Source: Haematobia irritans (taxonomy: Eukaryota; Arthropoda; Insecta; Diptera; Muscidae). Taken from it: DNA of 64,000 nt. This document shows positions 50,253 to 61,007 of this stretch, piece by piece (position 1 is the first letter of the stretch; the number at the start of each line of letters is the position of its first letter). The DNA lies in NCBI RefSeq assembly GCF_050003625.1, contig NC_134398.1, positions 110,688,171-110,752,170 on the forward strand, written 5' to 3'. The notes under the pieces were generated by a model that had not been told where the DNA came from, did no database searches, and was given only the letters and a program-made list of their open reading frames with translations. A program made the translations under genes and the position numbers.

Positions 50253-51129
50253 CACTGTTAGCACTTTCCCCTTTTTGGTGACTTTCCAAATAATAATGCT
50301 TTTGTTGAGTATAATCAAAACCAGTGTTGATGATTGCCAATGTTCAGCAACTATATAAGGAAAAGGAAATGACAGTCTTACATTTTCACGGGTCCAACGA
50401 TGAAGGATCCTTCAAGGTGTTTCCGGATATTGTCGATTTCTTTGTTTTAATTGTTTTAAAATACGTTAAAATGTTCTTGGTGTTGTAAATCACTATGTCT
50501 TAATGTCTTTGGTTAATGTTCATAATTTCGATTTGGTTTAATAACGCGCACTATTACACTCATATACTTATTTAAAAAAAACTGATCGATTTTAAGAACG
50601 CGATATCTGCATATTAACAAACTCTTCTTATCACTTAGCACTAAAATTAATTCCTCTCGAATTTATAAAAAAAAATGAAAAGTTCAATAAACTTTTATTC
50701 AGGACACTATTCACGGCAAACGTCGCCCTTTAAACTGGTCAAATACGGTCTTCCACCACTCATAAGGTGTTCCACAGTAATTGAGCGAACGAAGAAATGG
50801 AAATGGCTTATGTTGCGGGTTTATCGTTGAGGGTTGCCCGTACCCAATAAGAGTAAAAATCAGTCGGATATGCCCAAAGGTCCCTACAGCGCAATGTGAT
50901 GCCTATAAAGCAAAGGGTTTCCAAAAATAAGTTCACTTGTCCCAAACGAACAAACACAAAGTTAAAATTACCTTTTCCTACAGTAGGGAAAAATATGGTT
51001 TATAGGGTTTCTGCGCTCCTGGTGCAGCAAAACGGAACTCCAATAAAAATCAACAGGATCACGTGGAAGACAATGACTTATCCCCAATGAAAAGGATAAA
51101 TGGATAGCTTTCACAGTAATCACACAAAA
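50140..51129. repeat. Tandem segmental duplication, copy 1 (990 bp), empty site
   Basis: Starts at CTAAAAGGGTCATGAAAAAA inside the hAT element and ends at ATCACACAAAA, then repeats at once. It includes the last 113 bp of the hAT, its right TSD, and ~870 bp of flanking DNA. The junction GTTAAAA^TTACC at 50967/50968 is the empty site for the element at 51958. The flank contains AATAAA-like signals on both strands but no recognisable gene. Confidence 0.93.
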
Positions 51130-54100
51130 CTAAAAGGGTCATGAAAAAAAGCCAGAAAAAAAGCTAAATGCATTTTTTTCCCGCTAAACGTCTTCAAAAA
51201 AAAGCCAAATCTAGCGGGAAAAAAGCTAAATTGGCAACGCTGCACTGTTAGCACTTTCCCCTTTTTGGTGACTTTCCAAATAATAATGCTTTTGTTGAGT
51301 ATAATCAAAACCAGTGTTGATGATTGCCAATGTTCAGCAACTATATAAGGAAAAGGAAATGACAGACTTAAATTTTTACGGGTCCAACGATGAAGGATCC
51401 TTCAAGGTGTTTCCGGATATTGTCGATTTTCTTTCTTTTAATTGTTTTAAAATACGTTAAAATGTTCTTGGTGTTGTAAATCGCTATGTCTTAATGTCTT
51501 TGGTTAATGTTCATAATTTCGATTTGGTTTAATAACGCGCACTATTACACTCATATACTTATTTAAAAAAAACTGATCGATTTTAAGAACGCGATATCTG
51601 CATATTAACAAACTCTTCTTATCACTTAGCACTAAAATTAATTCCTCTCGAATTTATAAAAAAAATGAAAAGTTCAATAAACTTTTATTCAGGACACTAT
51701 TCACGGCAAACGTCGCCCTTTAAACTGGTCAAATACGGTCTTCCACCACTCATAAGGTGTTCCACAGTAATTGAGCGAACGAAGAAATGGAAATGGCTTA
51801 TGTTACGGATTTATCGTTGAGGGTTGCCCGTACCCAATAAGAGTAAAAATCAGTCGGATATGCCCAAAGGTCCCTACAGCGCAATGTGATGCCTATAAAG
51901 CAAAGGGTTTCCAAAAATAAGTTCACTTGTCCCAAACGAACAAACACAAAGTTAAAACAAGTAAGGAAAGTCTAAAGTCGGGCGGGGCCGACTATATTAC
52001 ACCCTGCACCACTTTGTAGATCTAAATTTTCGATACCATATCACATCCGTCAAATGTGTTGGGGCTATATATAAAGGTTTGTCCCAAATACATACATTTA
52101 AATATCACTCGATCTGGACAGAATTTGATAGACTTCTACAAAATCTATAGACTCAAAATTTAAGTCGGCTAATGCACTAGGGTGGAACACAATGTTAGTA
52201 AAAAAAATATGGGAAACATTTAAATCTGGAGCAATTTTAAGAAAACTTCGCAAAAGTTTATTTATGATTTATCGCTCGATATATATGTATTAGAAGTTTA
52301 GGAAAATTAGAGTCATTTTTTCAACTTTTCCACTAAGCAGTGGCGATTTTAGAAGGAAAATGTTGGTATTTTGACCATTTTTGTCGAAATCAGAAAAACA
52401 TATATATGGGAGCTATATCTAAATCTGAACCGATTTCAACCAAATTTGGCACGCATAGCTACAATGCTAATTCTACTCTCTGTGCAAAATTTCAACTAAA
52501 TCGGAGCAAAAAATTGGCCTCTGTGGTCATATGAGTGTAAATCGGGCGAAAGCTATATATGGGAGATATATCTAAATCTGAACCGATTTCAACCAAATTT
52601 GGCACGCATAGCTACAATGCTAATTATACTCCCTGTGCAAAATTTCAACTAAATCGGAGCAAAAAATTGGCCTCTGTGGTCATTTGAGTGTAAATCGGGC
52701 GAAAGCTATATATGGGAGCTATATCTAAATCTGAACCGATTTCAACCAAATTTGACACGCATAGGTACAAAGCTAATTCTACCCCCTGTGCAAAATTTCA
52801 ACTAAATCGGAGCAAAAAATTGGCCTCTGTGGACAAAGGAGTGTAAATCGGGCGAAAGCTATATATGGGAGCTATATCTAAATCTGAACCGATTTAGATG
52901 ATATTTTGCAAGTTTTGCGAGACTCATAAAATATTGGGATGTACGGAATTTGAGGAAGATCGGTTGATATACACGGCAATTATGACCAGATCGGTGAAAA
53001 ATATATATGGCAGCTATATCTAAATCTGAACCGATTTTTTCCAAAATCAATAGGGATCGTCTTTGAGCCGAAACAGGACCCCATACCAAATTTTAGGACA
53101 ATCGGACTAAAACTGCGAGCTGTACTTTGCACACAAAAATACATCAACAGACAGACAGACAGACAGACGGACAGACAGACAGACGGACATCGCTAAATCG
53201 ACTGCAAAATTTCAACTAAATCGGAGTTAAAAATTGGCCTCTGTGGTCATATGAGTGTAAATCGGGCGAATGCTATATATGGGAGCTATATCTAAATCTG
53301 AACCGATTTCAACCAAATTTGGCCCTCATAGCTACAATGCTCATTCTACTCCCTGTGCAAAATTTCAACTAAATCGGAGCAAAAATTTGGCCTCTGTGGT
53401 TATTCGAGTGTAAGTCGGTTGAAAGCTATATATGGGAGCTATATCTAAATCCGAACCGATTTCGACCAAATTTGACACGCATAGCTATAATGCTAATTCT
53501 ACTCCCTGTGCAAAATTTCAACTAAATCCGAGCAAAAAATTGGCCTCTGTGGGCAAATGAGTGTAAATCGGGCGAAAGCTATATATGGGAGCTATATCTA
53601 AATCTGAACCGATTTGGATGATATTTTGCAAGTTTTTCGAGACTCATAAAATATTGGGATGTACGGAATTTGAGGAAGATCGGTTGATATACACGCCAAT
53701 TATGACCAGATCGGTGAAAAATATATATGGCAGCTATATCTAAATCTGAACCGATTTTTTCCAAAATCAATAGGGATCGTCTTTGAGCGAAACAGGACCC
53801 CATACCAAATTTTAGGACAATCGGACTAAAACTGCGAGCTGTACTTTGCACACAAAAATACATCAACAGACAGACAGACAGACAGACAGACAGACGGACG
53901 TCGTTAAATCGACTCAGAATTTAATTCTAAGACGATCGGTATACTAAACGATGGGTCTCAGACTTTTCCTTCTTGGCGTTACATACAAATGCACAAACTT
54001 ATTATACCCTGTACCACAGTAGTGGTGAAGGGTATAATTACCTTTTCCTACAGTAGGGAAAAATAGGGTTTATAGGGTTTCTGCGCTCCTGGTGCAGCAA

Positions 54101-54185
54101 AACGGAACTCCAATAAAAATCAACAGGATCACGTGGAAGACAATGAAAAGGATAAATGGATAGCTTTCACAGTAATCACACAAAA
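51130..54185. repeat. Tandem segmental duplication, copy 2, split by an insertion
   Basis: The parts 51130-51957 and 54038-54185 match copy 1, apart from scattered substitutions and a 14 bp loss at about 54147 between two CAATG repeats. The orphan hAT right end sits at 51130-51242. The Helentron-like element at 51958-54037 separates the two parts. Confidence 0.93.
51958..54037 (+). mobile_element. Short Helentron/DINE-like element, copy 2, ends proven by empty site
   Basis: Comparison with 50960-50975 shows the inserted DNA begins CAAGTAAGG and ends GGGTATAA, placed between A and T with at most a 2 bp duplication. It has one 5' module, a spacer, 152 bp monomers, a (GACA)n block at 53146-53187 that stops at CATCGCTAAATCGACT, then a jump at 53203 back into mid-monomer sequence, more monomers, a second (GACA)n tract (53866-53900) and the terminal hairpin (54003-54036). 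It therefore contains one and a half units and shows the first step of unit multiplication. It has no coding capacity. Confidence 0.9.
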
Positions 54186-54691
54186 TTATAAATTCAAAAT
54201 CCATATAATATTCCCTCCAAAATTCAAGCAAGGAAACTCAGGGGAAATTCAGGCAAATCCTTCGCTTTATCTCGTCCTATTAAAAAAACTTAAAAAAAGA
54301 AACTGCGACAATTCTTCCTATAATATTATCATACTTACAATATGAAATAACAAAAGGATATCCACAGGGAAAACAAAAACGTTGCGCTGTTTAAAACTTG
54401 TATGAAGAAATGACGAGATAAACTGAAGACTGCACTAAATTTTGTCCTATATATAGAGTGCGAATCAATGGAAAGTCTGGATTTTCCAAAAGAATTGGAA
54501 ATTCGCAGCTATTTCGAAAATGGCGTATGCGAATATAAAAACAAAATACAAGTTCAACCACTCGGAAAATAACACCTACTAGAGCAACGGATTCTAGTAT
54601 ACTTATTGCTTTACACCATTTCTGTTAATAAAACAAAGGTTGCCAAATGAAGCGACCCCAGCAATATTAGCGAAGCCAGCCTTCAGGCTTA
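54186..54691. other. AT-rich spacer, nothing recognised
   Basis: No repeat of the families above, no plausible gene and no RNA. Short frames here lack codon character. Confidence 0.5.
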
Positions 54692-54850
54692 AGTTGGGTC
54701 AGTGGGTAGAACCCCCGAGTATGACGCTAAACGCCTGGGTTCGATTCCTGCTACAACTCATTTTATTTTATATTATTTTATATTATTTTATTTTATCTTA
54801 TTTTATTTTATCTTATTTATTTTATTGTATTTTATTATTCTATTCCATAT
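54692..54850 (+). repeat. tRNA-derived SINE-like unit with ATTTT-rich tail
   Basis: AAGTTGGGTCAGTGGGTAGAA (box A-like) and GGGTTCGATTCCTG (box B-like) lie at a tRNA-like distance. The ends AGTTG and CAACT could pair as an acceptor stem. A long TTTTA/TTATT microsatellite follows (54760-54850) in place of the normal tRNA end. The D- and T-arms look fair and the anticodon arm poor, so a SINE or tRNA pseudogene is likelier than a working tRNA. Confidence 0.5.
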
Positions 54851-55017
54851 TATTTCACACTTCGCAACTGTTCCGTCAGCCTCAAAATTCGTGAATCTTA
54901 TAAAATGTAGCAAAACAAAAATAAAGTAAACTATATGATGTCTGGCTACAAGCGACCCTACAGAAGTCAAATCTGGAGATCGGTTTATATGGGGTTTGTA
55001 TATAATTATGGACCGAT

Positions 55018-55088
55018 ATAGGTTAAAGGTCGAAGTGGCAGCCCTATTTATTTTAAGGCTCACTTAGACTATTCAGTCCATTGTGATA
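55018..55088 (-). repeat. Scrap of LINE 3' UTR and tail
   Basis: TAGGTTAAAG, GTGGCAGCCC and GGCTCACTTAGACTATTC match the start of the reverse-strand LINE copies at 20197 and 24067, with a 5 bp insertion (GGTCGA region) and several substitutions. Only the last ~70 bp of the LINE family are present. It could be a very short retrotransposed copy or a SINE borrowing the LINE tail. Confidence 0.7.
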
Positions 55089-55131
55089 AACCGACCGATA
55101 TGGACCTATTACACTAGCTTATTATAATTTT

Positions 55132-55205
55132 TTTCATGTACATTTGATTTTTTTAAAATTAACATCTCATCAAATGTACATGAAATTTGATGAGATGTTA
55201 ATTTT
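55132..55205. repeat. Two overlapping perfect inverted repeats
   Basis: Arms 55155-55175 and 55185-55205 are 21 bp perfect complements around a 9-base loop. In addition, 55132-55148 is the exact 17 bp complement of 55169-55185, which uses the same middle strand. The two stems are mutually exclusive in RNA or single-stranded DNA. They lie inside a dispersed repeat whose second copy is near 56055. Confidence 0.9.
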
Positions 55206-55318
55206 ATGCATTTTGATCTGCTGAATTCGAAAAAAAAAATAAAAATTTTTATGGAACAGTTTTTGATATATCCTGTTATTTTTAGTTTTTCGCGCTTTTT
55301 TCGCTAAACAAATTATAT
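55206..55318. repeat. Dispersed AT-rich repeat, copy 1 (second copy at 56055-56195)
   Basis: TTTTGATCTGCTGAATTCG, TTATGGAACAGTTTTTGA, GTTATTTTTAGTTTTTCG and AATTATATC occur in the same order here and at about 56080-56195, with moderate divergence. The family was not recognised. Confidence 0.7.
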
Positions 55319-55321
55319 CGC

Positions 55322-55510
55322 GATTTACTTGTTCCCAAATCTAAAAAAATCCTTGCTGCCAAGCTATTTACCTCAAATGAAGATGCAATTACATTTGTAA
55401 ACCACTATTTTGAAGACCTTGAGGAAAACTATTTTAATCAAGGGATAGAATTGCTAGAAAAACGTTGGACTAAATGTATTGAAGTTTCAGGAGATTATAT
55501 TGAAAAATAA
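55322..55510 (+). pseudogene. Mariner transposase, C-terminal fragment
   Basis: The frame reads DLLVPKSKKILAAKLFTSNE, then FVNHYFEDLEENYF, LLEKRWTKCIEVSGDYIEK and a TAA at 55508. The RWTKCIE...GDYIEK ending is the hallmark C-terminus of mariner-family transposases. About 62 codons remain; the DNA-binding region and the D,D34D catalytic core are absent. GGCTAAGAAGTTTCCGAACG at about 55549 may be remains of the terminal repeat. It is non-functional. Confidence 0.85.
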
Positions 55511-56609
55511 AAATATTTTTGAAAAACTAACTATTCTCTTTCATTGATAGGCTAAGAAGTTTCCGAACGAATTGGTCCAAACCGGTCCATAATTATATAT
55601 AGCTCCTATGAAGCCCAGTGGACACCGACGTCGCCTAAATTTTGTCCATATTAGGGAAGTGTCCAGTTATGAGAAGTTAATTTTAATGTCTCGCGGAATT
55701 ATCCACTTTTGATAGGTCTCTGGTTTTCAGAGTGTCAAAGTTTGATAGGTTTCACTGTATATTCTGGATCGTGTTGAAATTCAGAGTCGGTCTAGTTGTT
55801 GTTGATGGTCGGATGATATTGTAAATGGGCCATATCGGACCACTTTTAGGTATAGCTTCCTATAAACCGACCTCAGGTTTGTCTTGTGGAACACCTCGGA
55901 AAAGAAAATTGTTTCGTGATGTTGGTATATGTCCACTAACAAACATGCAGAAATTGGTCTATATCGGTCCGATAGCCGCCATATAAACGGATTCCCAGAT
56001 TTGCCTAAGTCCTTTATCCTCTAACAACCGGGCAATAACACTAGTTGACGCTGAAAATGTACATTTGATGAGAGGTGACTTTTGATCTTCTGAATTCAAA
56101 AAAAATGTTACAAAAACTCTTATGGAACAGTTTTTGAAATATCCCGTTATTTTTAGTTTTTCGCTCTTTTTTCACAAAAATTATATCTCTAGTCCGATTA
56201 TAACGTTGTTTGAACTTAAATGAAAGGTATTGAGATGACGAATGTATAATAGGATCTGTGATAAGTTAAGTGGTTCAAAAAAAAGGGGAAGTTTTCAAAA
56301 TCAAACCATTGAAAACCATTATTTCTCTTCATGGTTGTATAGATGATACTCTAACATATGTAATAAGGCCAACTAGAAGAAAAACGACCGAAAAAAAGTT
56401 ATAAGCAATTGAGTGAACAAATCCGGTGTCAAATCATGCAATTATGAGCAACTCGGCCACATAGAAATGCATTTTTGTGTGGGTGAGTTGCTCATTTGAG
56501 ATCTACTTTTTTTGTCTAATATATCGTATACCACATATAGACTAAATTACCATAAAGAAGACGATTTTAAGAAGGTTTAAAATACCTACCATCGTAAATA
56601 TTACCAAAA
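55511..56609. other. Degenerate dispersed repeats, no gene
   Basis: Includes ATCGGTCC/TATAGC phrases (GGGCCATATCGGACCAC, GGTCTATATCGGTCCG) reminiscent of a remote 100-150 bp tandem family, and at 56055-56195 the second copy of the AT-rich repeat seen at 55206. Nothing here is coding. Confidence 0.5.
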
Positions 56610-56702
56610 CCCAAGTAATTCGATTGTGAATGACAGTCTTAAGTTTCTACGAAATCCATGGTGAAGGGTACATAAGAATCGGCCTGGCCGAATATACTTT
56701 TT
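56610..56702 (-). mobile_element. Truncated 5' end of a second Helentron-like family
   Basis: On the minus strand: GTATATTCGGCCAGGCCGAT, TCTTATGTACCCTTCACCATGG, and CGAATTACTTGGG. It has the same layout as the main family's 5' module (GC-rich hairpin, here TCGGCC-T-GGCCGA at 56679-56691, then TA-CCCT-CACCA) with a different sequence. It abuts the cut 3' side of the Jockey-type element. Confidence 0.6.
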
Positions 56703-57510
56703 ACATTTATCATCGTGCAAACGTTTATTGCTAAAGTAGGTTGGTGCGTGTGTGATTGTACGTAGGACTTTTCATTGGAATTGTCGTAGCAATTTTATAT
56801 TAGTGTTCGTCGCAGTTTCCCACAACTGTATCCCATATGTCCATATCGGCTTTATGACGCATTTATAGATTAGAATTTTATTTTCTAGAGACAGTTTTGA
56901 TTTATTTAGTTTATTGAATTGTATATCAAGTGATTTCCTTTTGGTTACGTATGCTTTTTCCAGTTCAGTTTTTGTCAAGATGCATTCCGAGATACAAAGC
57001 ATCATCTTTCTGTGGTATTTCGATTTGGTTTAATTTAACTGGAGGACATGATTTTTTATTCAACGTGAATGTTACTTGTGTGGACTTTGATTCATTCGCT
57101 TTTATTCTCCAATCTTTTAGCCATAATGATATTGAGTCCAAGCATCTTTGTAATTTTTGAGCTTGATCTGGATTTCTGTTTACTAATAATACTGCAGTAT
57201 CGTCAGCAAATGTTCCGATTACAGCTTCTTCGGATTGTGGAAGGTCAGAAGTACATAAAAGGTAAAGTATGGGTCCAAGTACGGATCCCTGGAGGACTCC
57301 AGCACGAATGGTTTTAATATCGCTTGTTTCACCCTCTTCATGTACATAAAATGTTTATCTTGGATATACGACGAAATAAACAAATAATAATTTATTGGAA
57401 AGAGTTTTTTAATTTGGAATAGTAATCCGTTGTGTCATACTATAAAAAGCTTGTGATATGTCCAGGAACGTGACAGTACAATACTCTTTGGCTTTATATG
57501 TGGTATGTAT

Positions 57511-58188
57511 TAGAGGTCTGCATCGAATAACTTTTTACTACATGTATGCAATTCGCTGTCGAATATAGTACATACACTGTCTTTCTCTCAGAGCGCAAGT
57601 AGTGAAGTGAAGAGAACACTTGCTTGTCAAATACTACCAAGTACTTATCCGAAACAATATGTGTTCCGAAAAAAAGGAACAATAAAAATGTAAGTACTTG
57701 AGAAAAAGTACAACATGGGTTCTCTTCACTTCACGTGGTACCACAAGTATTTCTCAGTTATGTGCGAAGCAAAACATTCCATTATTATGAATCATAGATA
57801 TGTATGTATATCACATATTTCATATATTTATGTATGTCACACACTTACCTTAACGTTTGCCATTCTTTATAACAAACCAAAACATATATTATGGAGAGTA
57901 ACTGTTTTTTGTATTTCTGAAACTGCACGTGGTACATGGAGTACTCTATGAAGTTTTGTTCTCGTAACATACTCGACGTGATCACTCTGAGTACACTTCA
58001 ATAAGAGAGAAAGAGGAATATGTGTTTGTTGGTAGTGAAGACATCAGAGTAGCAACAAGAAGTTACTCGTGGCTTTTGGTGTTCATCAAAATGTGTACCA
58101 ATAGTTTTGCGACTCTCTCAAATAGATGTACTCATGCAGCAAGTACACGTGTACTCTGCATTTACAAATGGAATTGTGCAGACCTCTA
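57511..58188. mobile_element. hAT-type MITE inside the Jockey relic
   Basis: Inverted ends TAGAGGTCTGCA / TGCAGACCTCTA and a perfect 8 bp TSD GTATGTAT (57503-57510 and 58189-58196). Length is 678 bp with no transposase. An internal inverted repeat pairs GTGAAGTGAAGAGAAC (57602-57617) with its complement at 57719-57734. Confidence 0.92.
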
Positions 58189-58644
58189 GTATGTATTGTT
58201 TCTACCAGACGATGAATTTGTGCAATAGTACCGTGTGTTTTCCAAAACCAAAATTGGTGATAGGGTTTGAGTTTTTTATTGTCAATTACTGACATTAGCC
58301 TATTTAGAAATAATATTTCCAGAACTTTAGAAAGTATCGGTAATATACTTATAGGGCGATAGGACTTTACGTTATTTGATGCTTTTTAGATCATTTTTAT
58401 TTGGGCAACTTTCCATTGTAAGGGTACGTAACAATGGGTTAAGCATGCATTATAAATAAACGTTAAGAGGTCTATTGTTTCATTGTGCAATTCCTTCAGG
58501 ACTGTGAGAGTAATCATGTCATAACCAGGTGCTTTGTTTGGTTTGAGGGTTTTGATAACCTTGAAAACTTCAGCTTTTGTAAATTTTTAATTGGTAAATA
58601 CAGTTGATGAGTTTCATCTAGAAATTTTTTAATTCCTTCAAGTG

Positions 58645-59061
58645 CAGAGAATGAAGCCGAAAACGTCGCGCCGCCGATTTCAGCCGTCGCCGACCATTTT
58701 TTGCAAGTCGACGCCGCCGCCGAATATATGGACTCATCTCGAGTCCAAATTAGCCGCCAATTAATTAATGTTAATAATTGCTATATTTTTTCCTAAAATT
58801 TAAACCTTTCATCCACAATCAATCAGTATCATGTTGTTACAATAATTTTGCAAGAATTTAACTCAGAAAATTTGAGTGAAATGTAAATTTGGTTATAAGA
58901 TTGGTTGTACAACTAATCTCATTACATTTCGAATAGCTTCAAATTAATTTTATAATGGAAATTTGTCCACCGCGGAATAAACAAATTTATATTGGCTTAG
59001 CCGAAGGTAAAAATTTAGTATCAGCCGTCGCCGACAAAAAACGTGCCGGATTCATTCTCTG
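58645..59061. mobile_element. Second hAT-type MITE inside the Jockey relic
   Basis: Inverted ends CAGAGAATGAAGCCG / CGGATTCATTCTCTG (one difference) and 8 bp flanks TTCAAGTG (58637-58644) and TTCAGGTG (59062-59069), differing at one base, as in an old TSD. Length is 417 bp. GC-rich GCCGCCGCCGA and GCCGTCGCCGA blocks lie near both ends, around an AT-rich centre. Confidence 0.88.
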
Positions 59062-60114
59062 TTCAGGTGTGGTATTATTTGTATTTGGAGTGAAAACATC
59101 GAACAAATGATTTGCAAATACATTAGCTTTTTCCAAGTTATTTTTGGTCCAGGAGCCGTCAATCTTTCTAATCGGATTATTTATGGTTGGGTATCCTTTA
59201 AGAGATCTTGTGGCCTTCCATAGTGAGTAATCTGCAGACTTATTGCAGCCAGGGTTCAGAATGTCATTTTTTTTTTTTTTTTTGGATACTGCATTGGGCG
59301 TTTTATATCGGGTTTTTGTAGTTTGTAAAGAAGTTGCATTCCATGACGCCTGTTGGATAGTAGTCACCAAATATTCTGCAGCATTTGATATTTCTTCTTC
59401 AGTTTTTAGTGAGATGTTTTGTTTTAAATTTTTATTTATGTAGTACCGGAAATAGTTCCAATTTGTATTTTTGTAATGTAATGTGCATTTCGGCTCAATG
59501 TATTGTGAATGAACTGTTACCAGGACTGTAGAGTGATCAGAAGATAGTTCGTAGCATGTAGTGCATTGCTGAGATACTCTGCAATACCTTTTGATACACA
59601 AAAATCTATCAAGTCAGGCATTTTGCTCACATCACTGGGCCAGTATATCGGAGCTCTTGGAGCTATAACATTCAAGTTTAGTTCATGAATCGCATAATAA
59701 TGGTGTCTCCCTTATGGGTTACCAGGCGTGATCTCCACATGGAGTGTTTCGCATTGTAATCACCACAAGCAAAATGTACACGTGACATGAAGAATTTGAC
59801 ATACATTTTTTTCATTTCACTGTATATCTTGAGAAGAAAAGTCTTCACCCTGGTGATGTTTGATTGTTTTTCTTATCATTACACTTGATCCACCTCGCGC
59901 TTTACCATCAGGATGCATTAATTGATAAAAGTCATAGTTTGGAATGTGGACATGCGATTTATGCGTAAAATGGTTTCTGAAATTAGGAGGATGTCTATTT
60001 CATGAGATTATTTCAAGAATAGGGTTGGATAAACCGTTAGCATTCCAGAAAACAATTTTGAGTTGTTCCATTTTTAAATTTGAGAAAGCTGAGACGTTAT
60101 ATTAAGCAGTAAGT

Positions 60115-60230
60115 TTAATGCATCAGTGCATTAAGCGTCTTGACCATGTGCTTTATTTCATTCGAGTTTGGAATAAGAATAGTTGAGGCATTTGGGCTTG
60201 CGGTATTTGGGCCTGAGGCTGGGTGGAGAA
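60115..60230 (-). pseudogene. C-terminal end of the Jockey-type ORF1
   Basis: Just upstream of the ORF2 start on the minus strand, a frame encodes HPASGPNTASPNASTILIPN and ends EIKHMVKTLNALMH with a stop at 60117-60115. A short proline/asparagine-rich tail before ORF2 fits the end of a gag-like ORF1. Upstream of it the frame is broken, and the element cannot be followed past about 60300. Confidence 0.5.
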
Positions 60231-60299
60231 TTGATTACACAGGGGAACAGTGTTTCCGTTGATTAAGAACTGAATATCGTTTTTAAGGTTATGTGGGAC

Positions 60300-61007
60300 G
60301 CTGGATCCAAATTTGCACTTGGTTTTTTTCTATCAGCTCGATTTTTCGAGATATACTGTTATGTTCAAAATTAAGGCACTTCCGCTACATATATTGGAAT
60401 AACTTGAAAATGAAATAAATAATTGTAATTAAATAAAGCTCATGTTATTCGAAATATATTAAACTCAAATTACTAAGAATTTGCTATAAATTTCAAATCA
60501 ACACAAAAAAGTTCAATTTTGTTCCTCTGTGTTATAATTAGTTTGTATGGATTCGTTTGGAGGTAGATTGGAATTTGGATTGTGTGGAGTGGTACAACAT
60601 CATACTGAGTTAGCTTGTCTCTCTTCATTACTTCTTTGTGGAGGATAACGTTTTCTATAAAGCTGCTGATAAATAATGCATCCCTTATAATTATGGACCG
60701 ATCTCGACCAATTTTTATATGATTTTTAGGAAGCATATACTGATATCTCGTACCAAGTTTGAACAGCATCTTAACGTCTGTAACTTTGAAACGGATAAAG
60801 ATATCAACATAGTTTTTTTCTTTTTTAGAAATCTGAGGTGTTTTCCTCTAAGTTTGCAAGTTTGTGGGTCCCCAGTGAGTCCACGGGTTGAGCTGTAGGC
60901 GTTGAAAGTTGGCATTAAATTTTGTTTTAGCTGTCAACTCTGCAATTTTGTACCAATTTAAATGAAGTTTTCTTTGCTGGATAGAACTTATAAGCCTCTA
61001 CAAACAT
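60300..61007. other. Unclassified AT-rich stretch
   Basis: No supported gene. Contains a phrase TTATAATTATGGACCGATCTC near 60687, similar to repeats near 55005. Open frames of up to ~98 codons show no recognisable domain. Confidence 0.4.

Larger units (their letters stand above)
56703..60071 (-). pseudogene. Jockey-clade LINE ORF2, degenerate, carrying two hAT insertions
   Basis: Read on the minus strand from ATG at 60071: MEQLKIVFWNANGL is a typical endonuclease start. GDYNAKH and SSDHSTVL follow in broken frames, then the linker NLEKANVFANHLFDVFTPNT. RT pieces are KPNKAPGYDMITLTVLKELH, HGTIAQIHRLVETI, GSVLGPILYLL, catalytic FADD within TFADDTAVLL, and WTYGIQLWETATNTNIKLL near the end. The last readable codons (KVLRTITHAPTYFSN) follow an in-frame TGA. 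Many frameshifts and stops are present. No RNase H is seen, as expected for Jockey. hAT elements split it at 57511-58188 and 58645-59061. The 3' end is cut at about 56703 by another repeat. Confidence 0.85.

Noticed and set aside
50140..54185. The two ~990 bp direct repeats as LTRs of a retrotransposon
   Set aside because: They contain a hAT terminus and its TSD, adjoin each other directly apart from one insertion, and have no primer-binding site or coding region between them.
54692..54759. Functional tRNA gene
   Set aside because: Boxes A and B are fair, but the anticodon arm is poor and a microsatellite tail follows, so a SINE or pseudogene is likelier.
58987..59601. Intact 204-codon gene
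   Set aside because: It is a piece of the Jockey ORF2 whose last ~25 codons read through the end of a hAT MITE.
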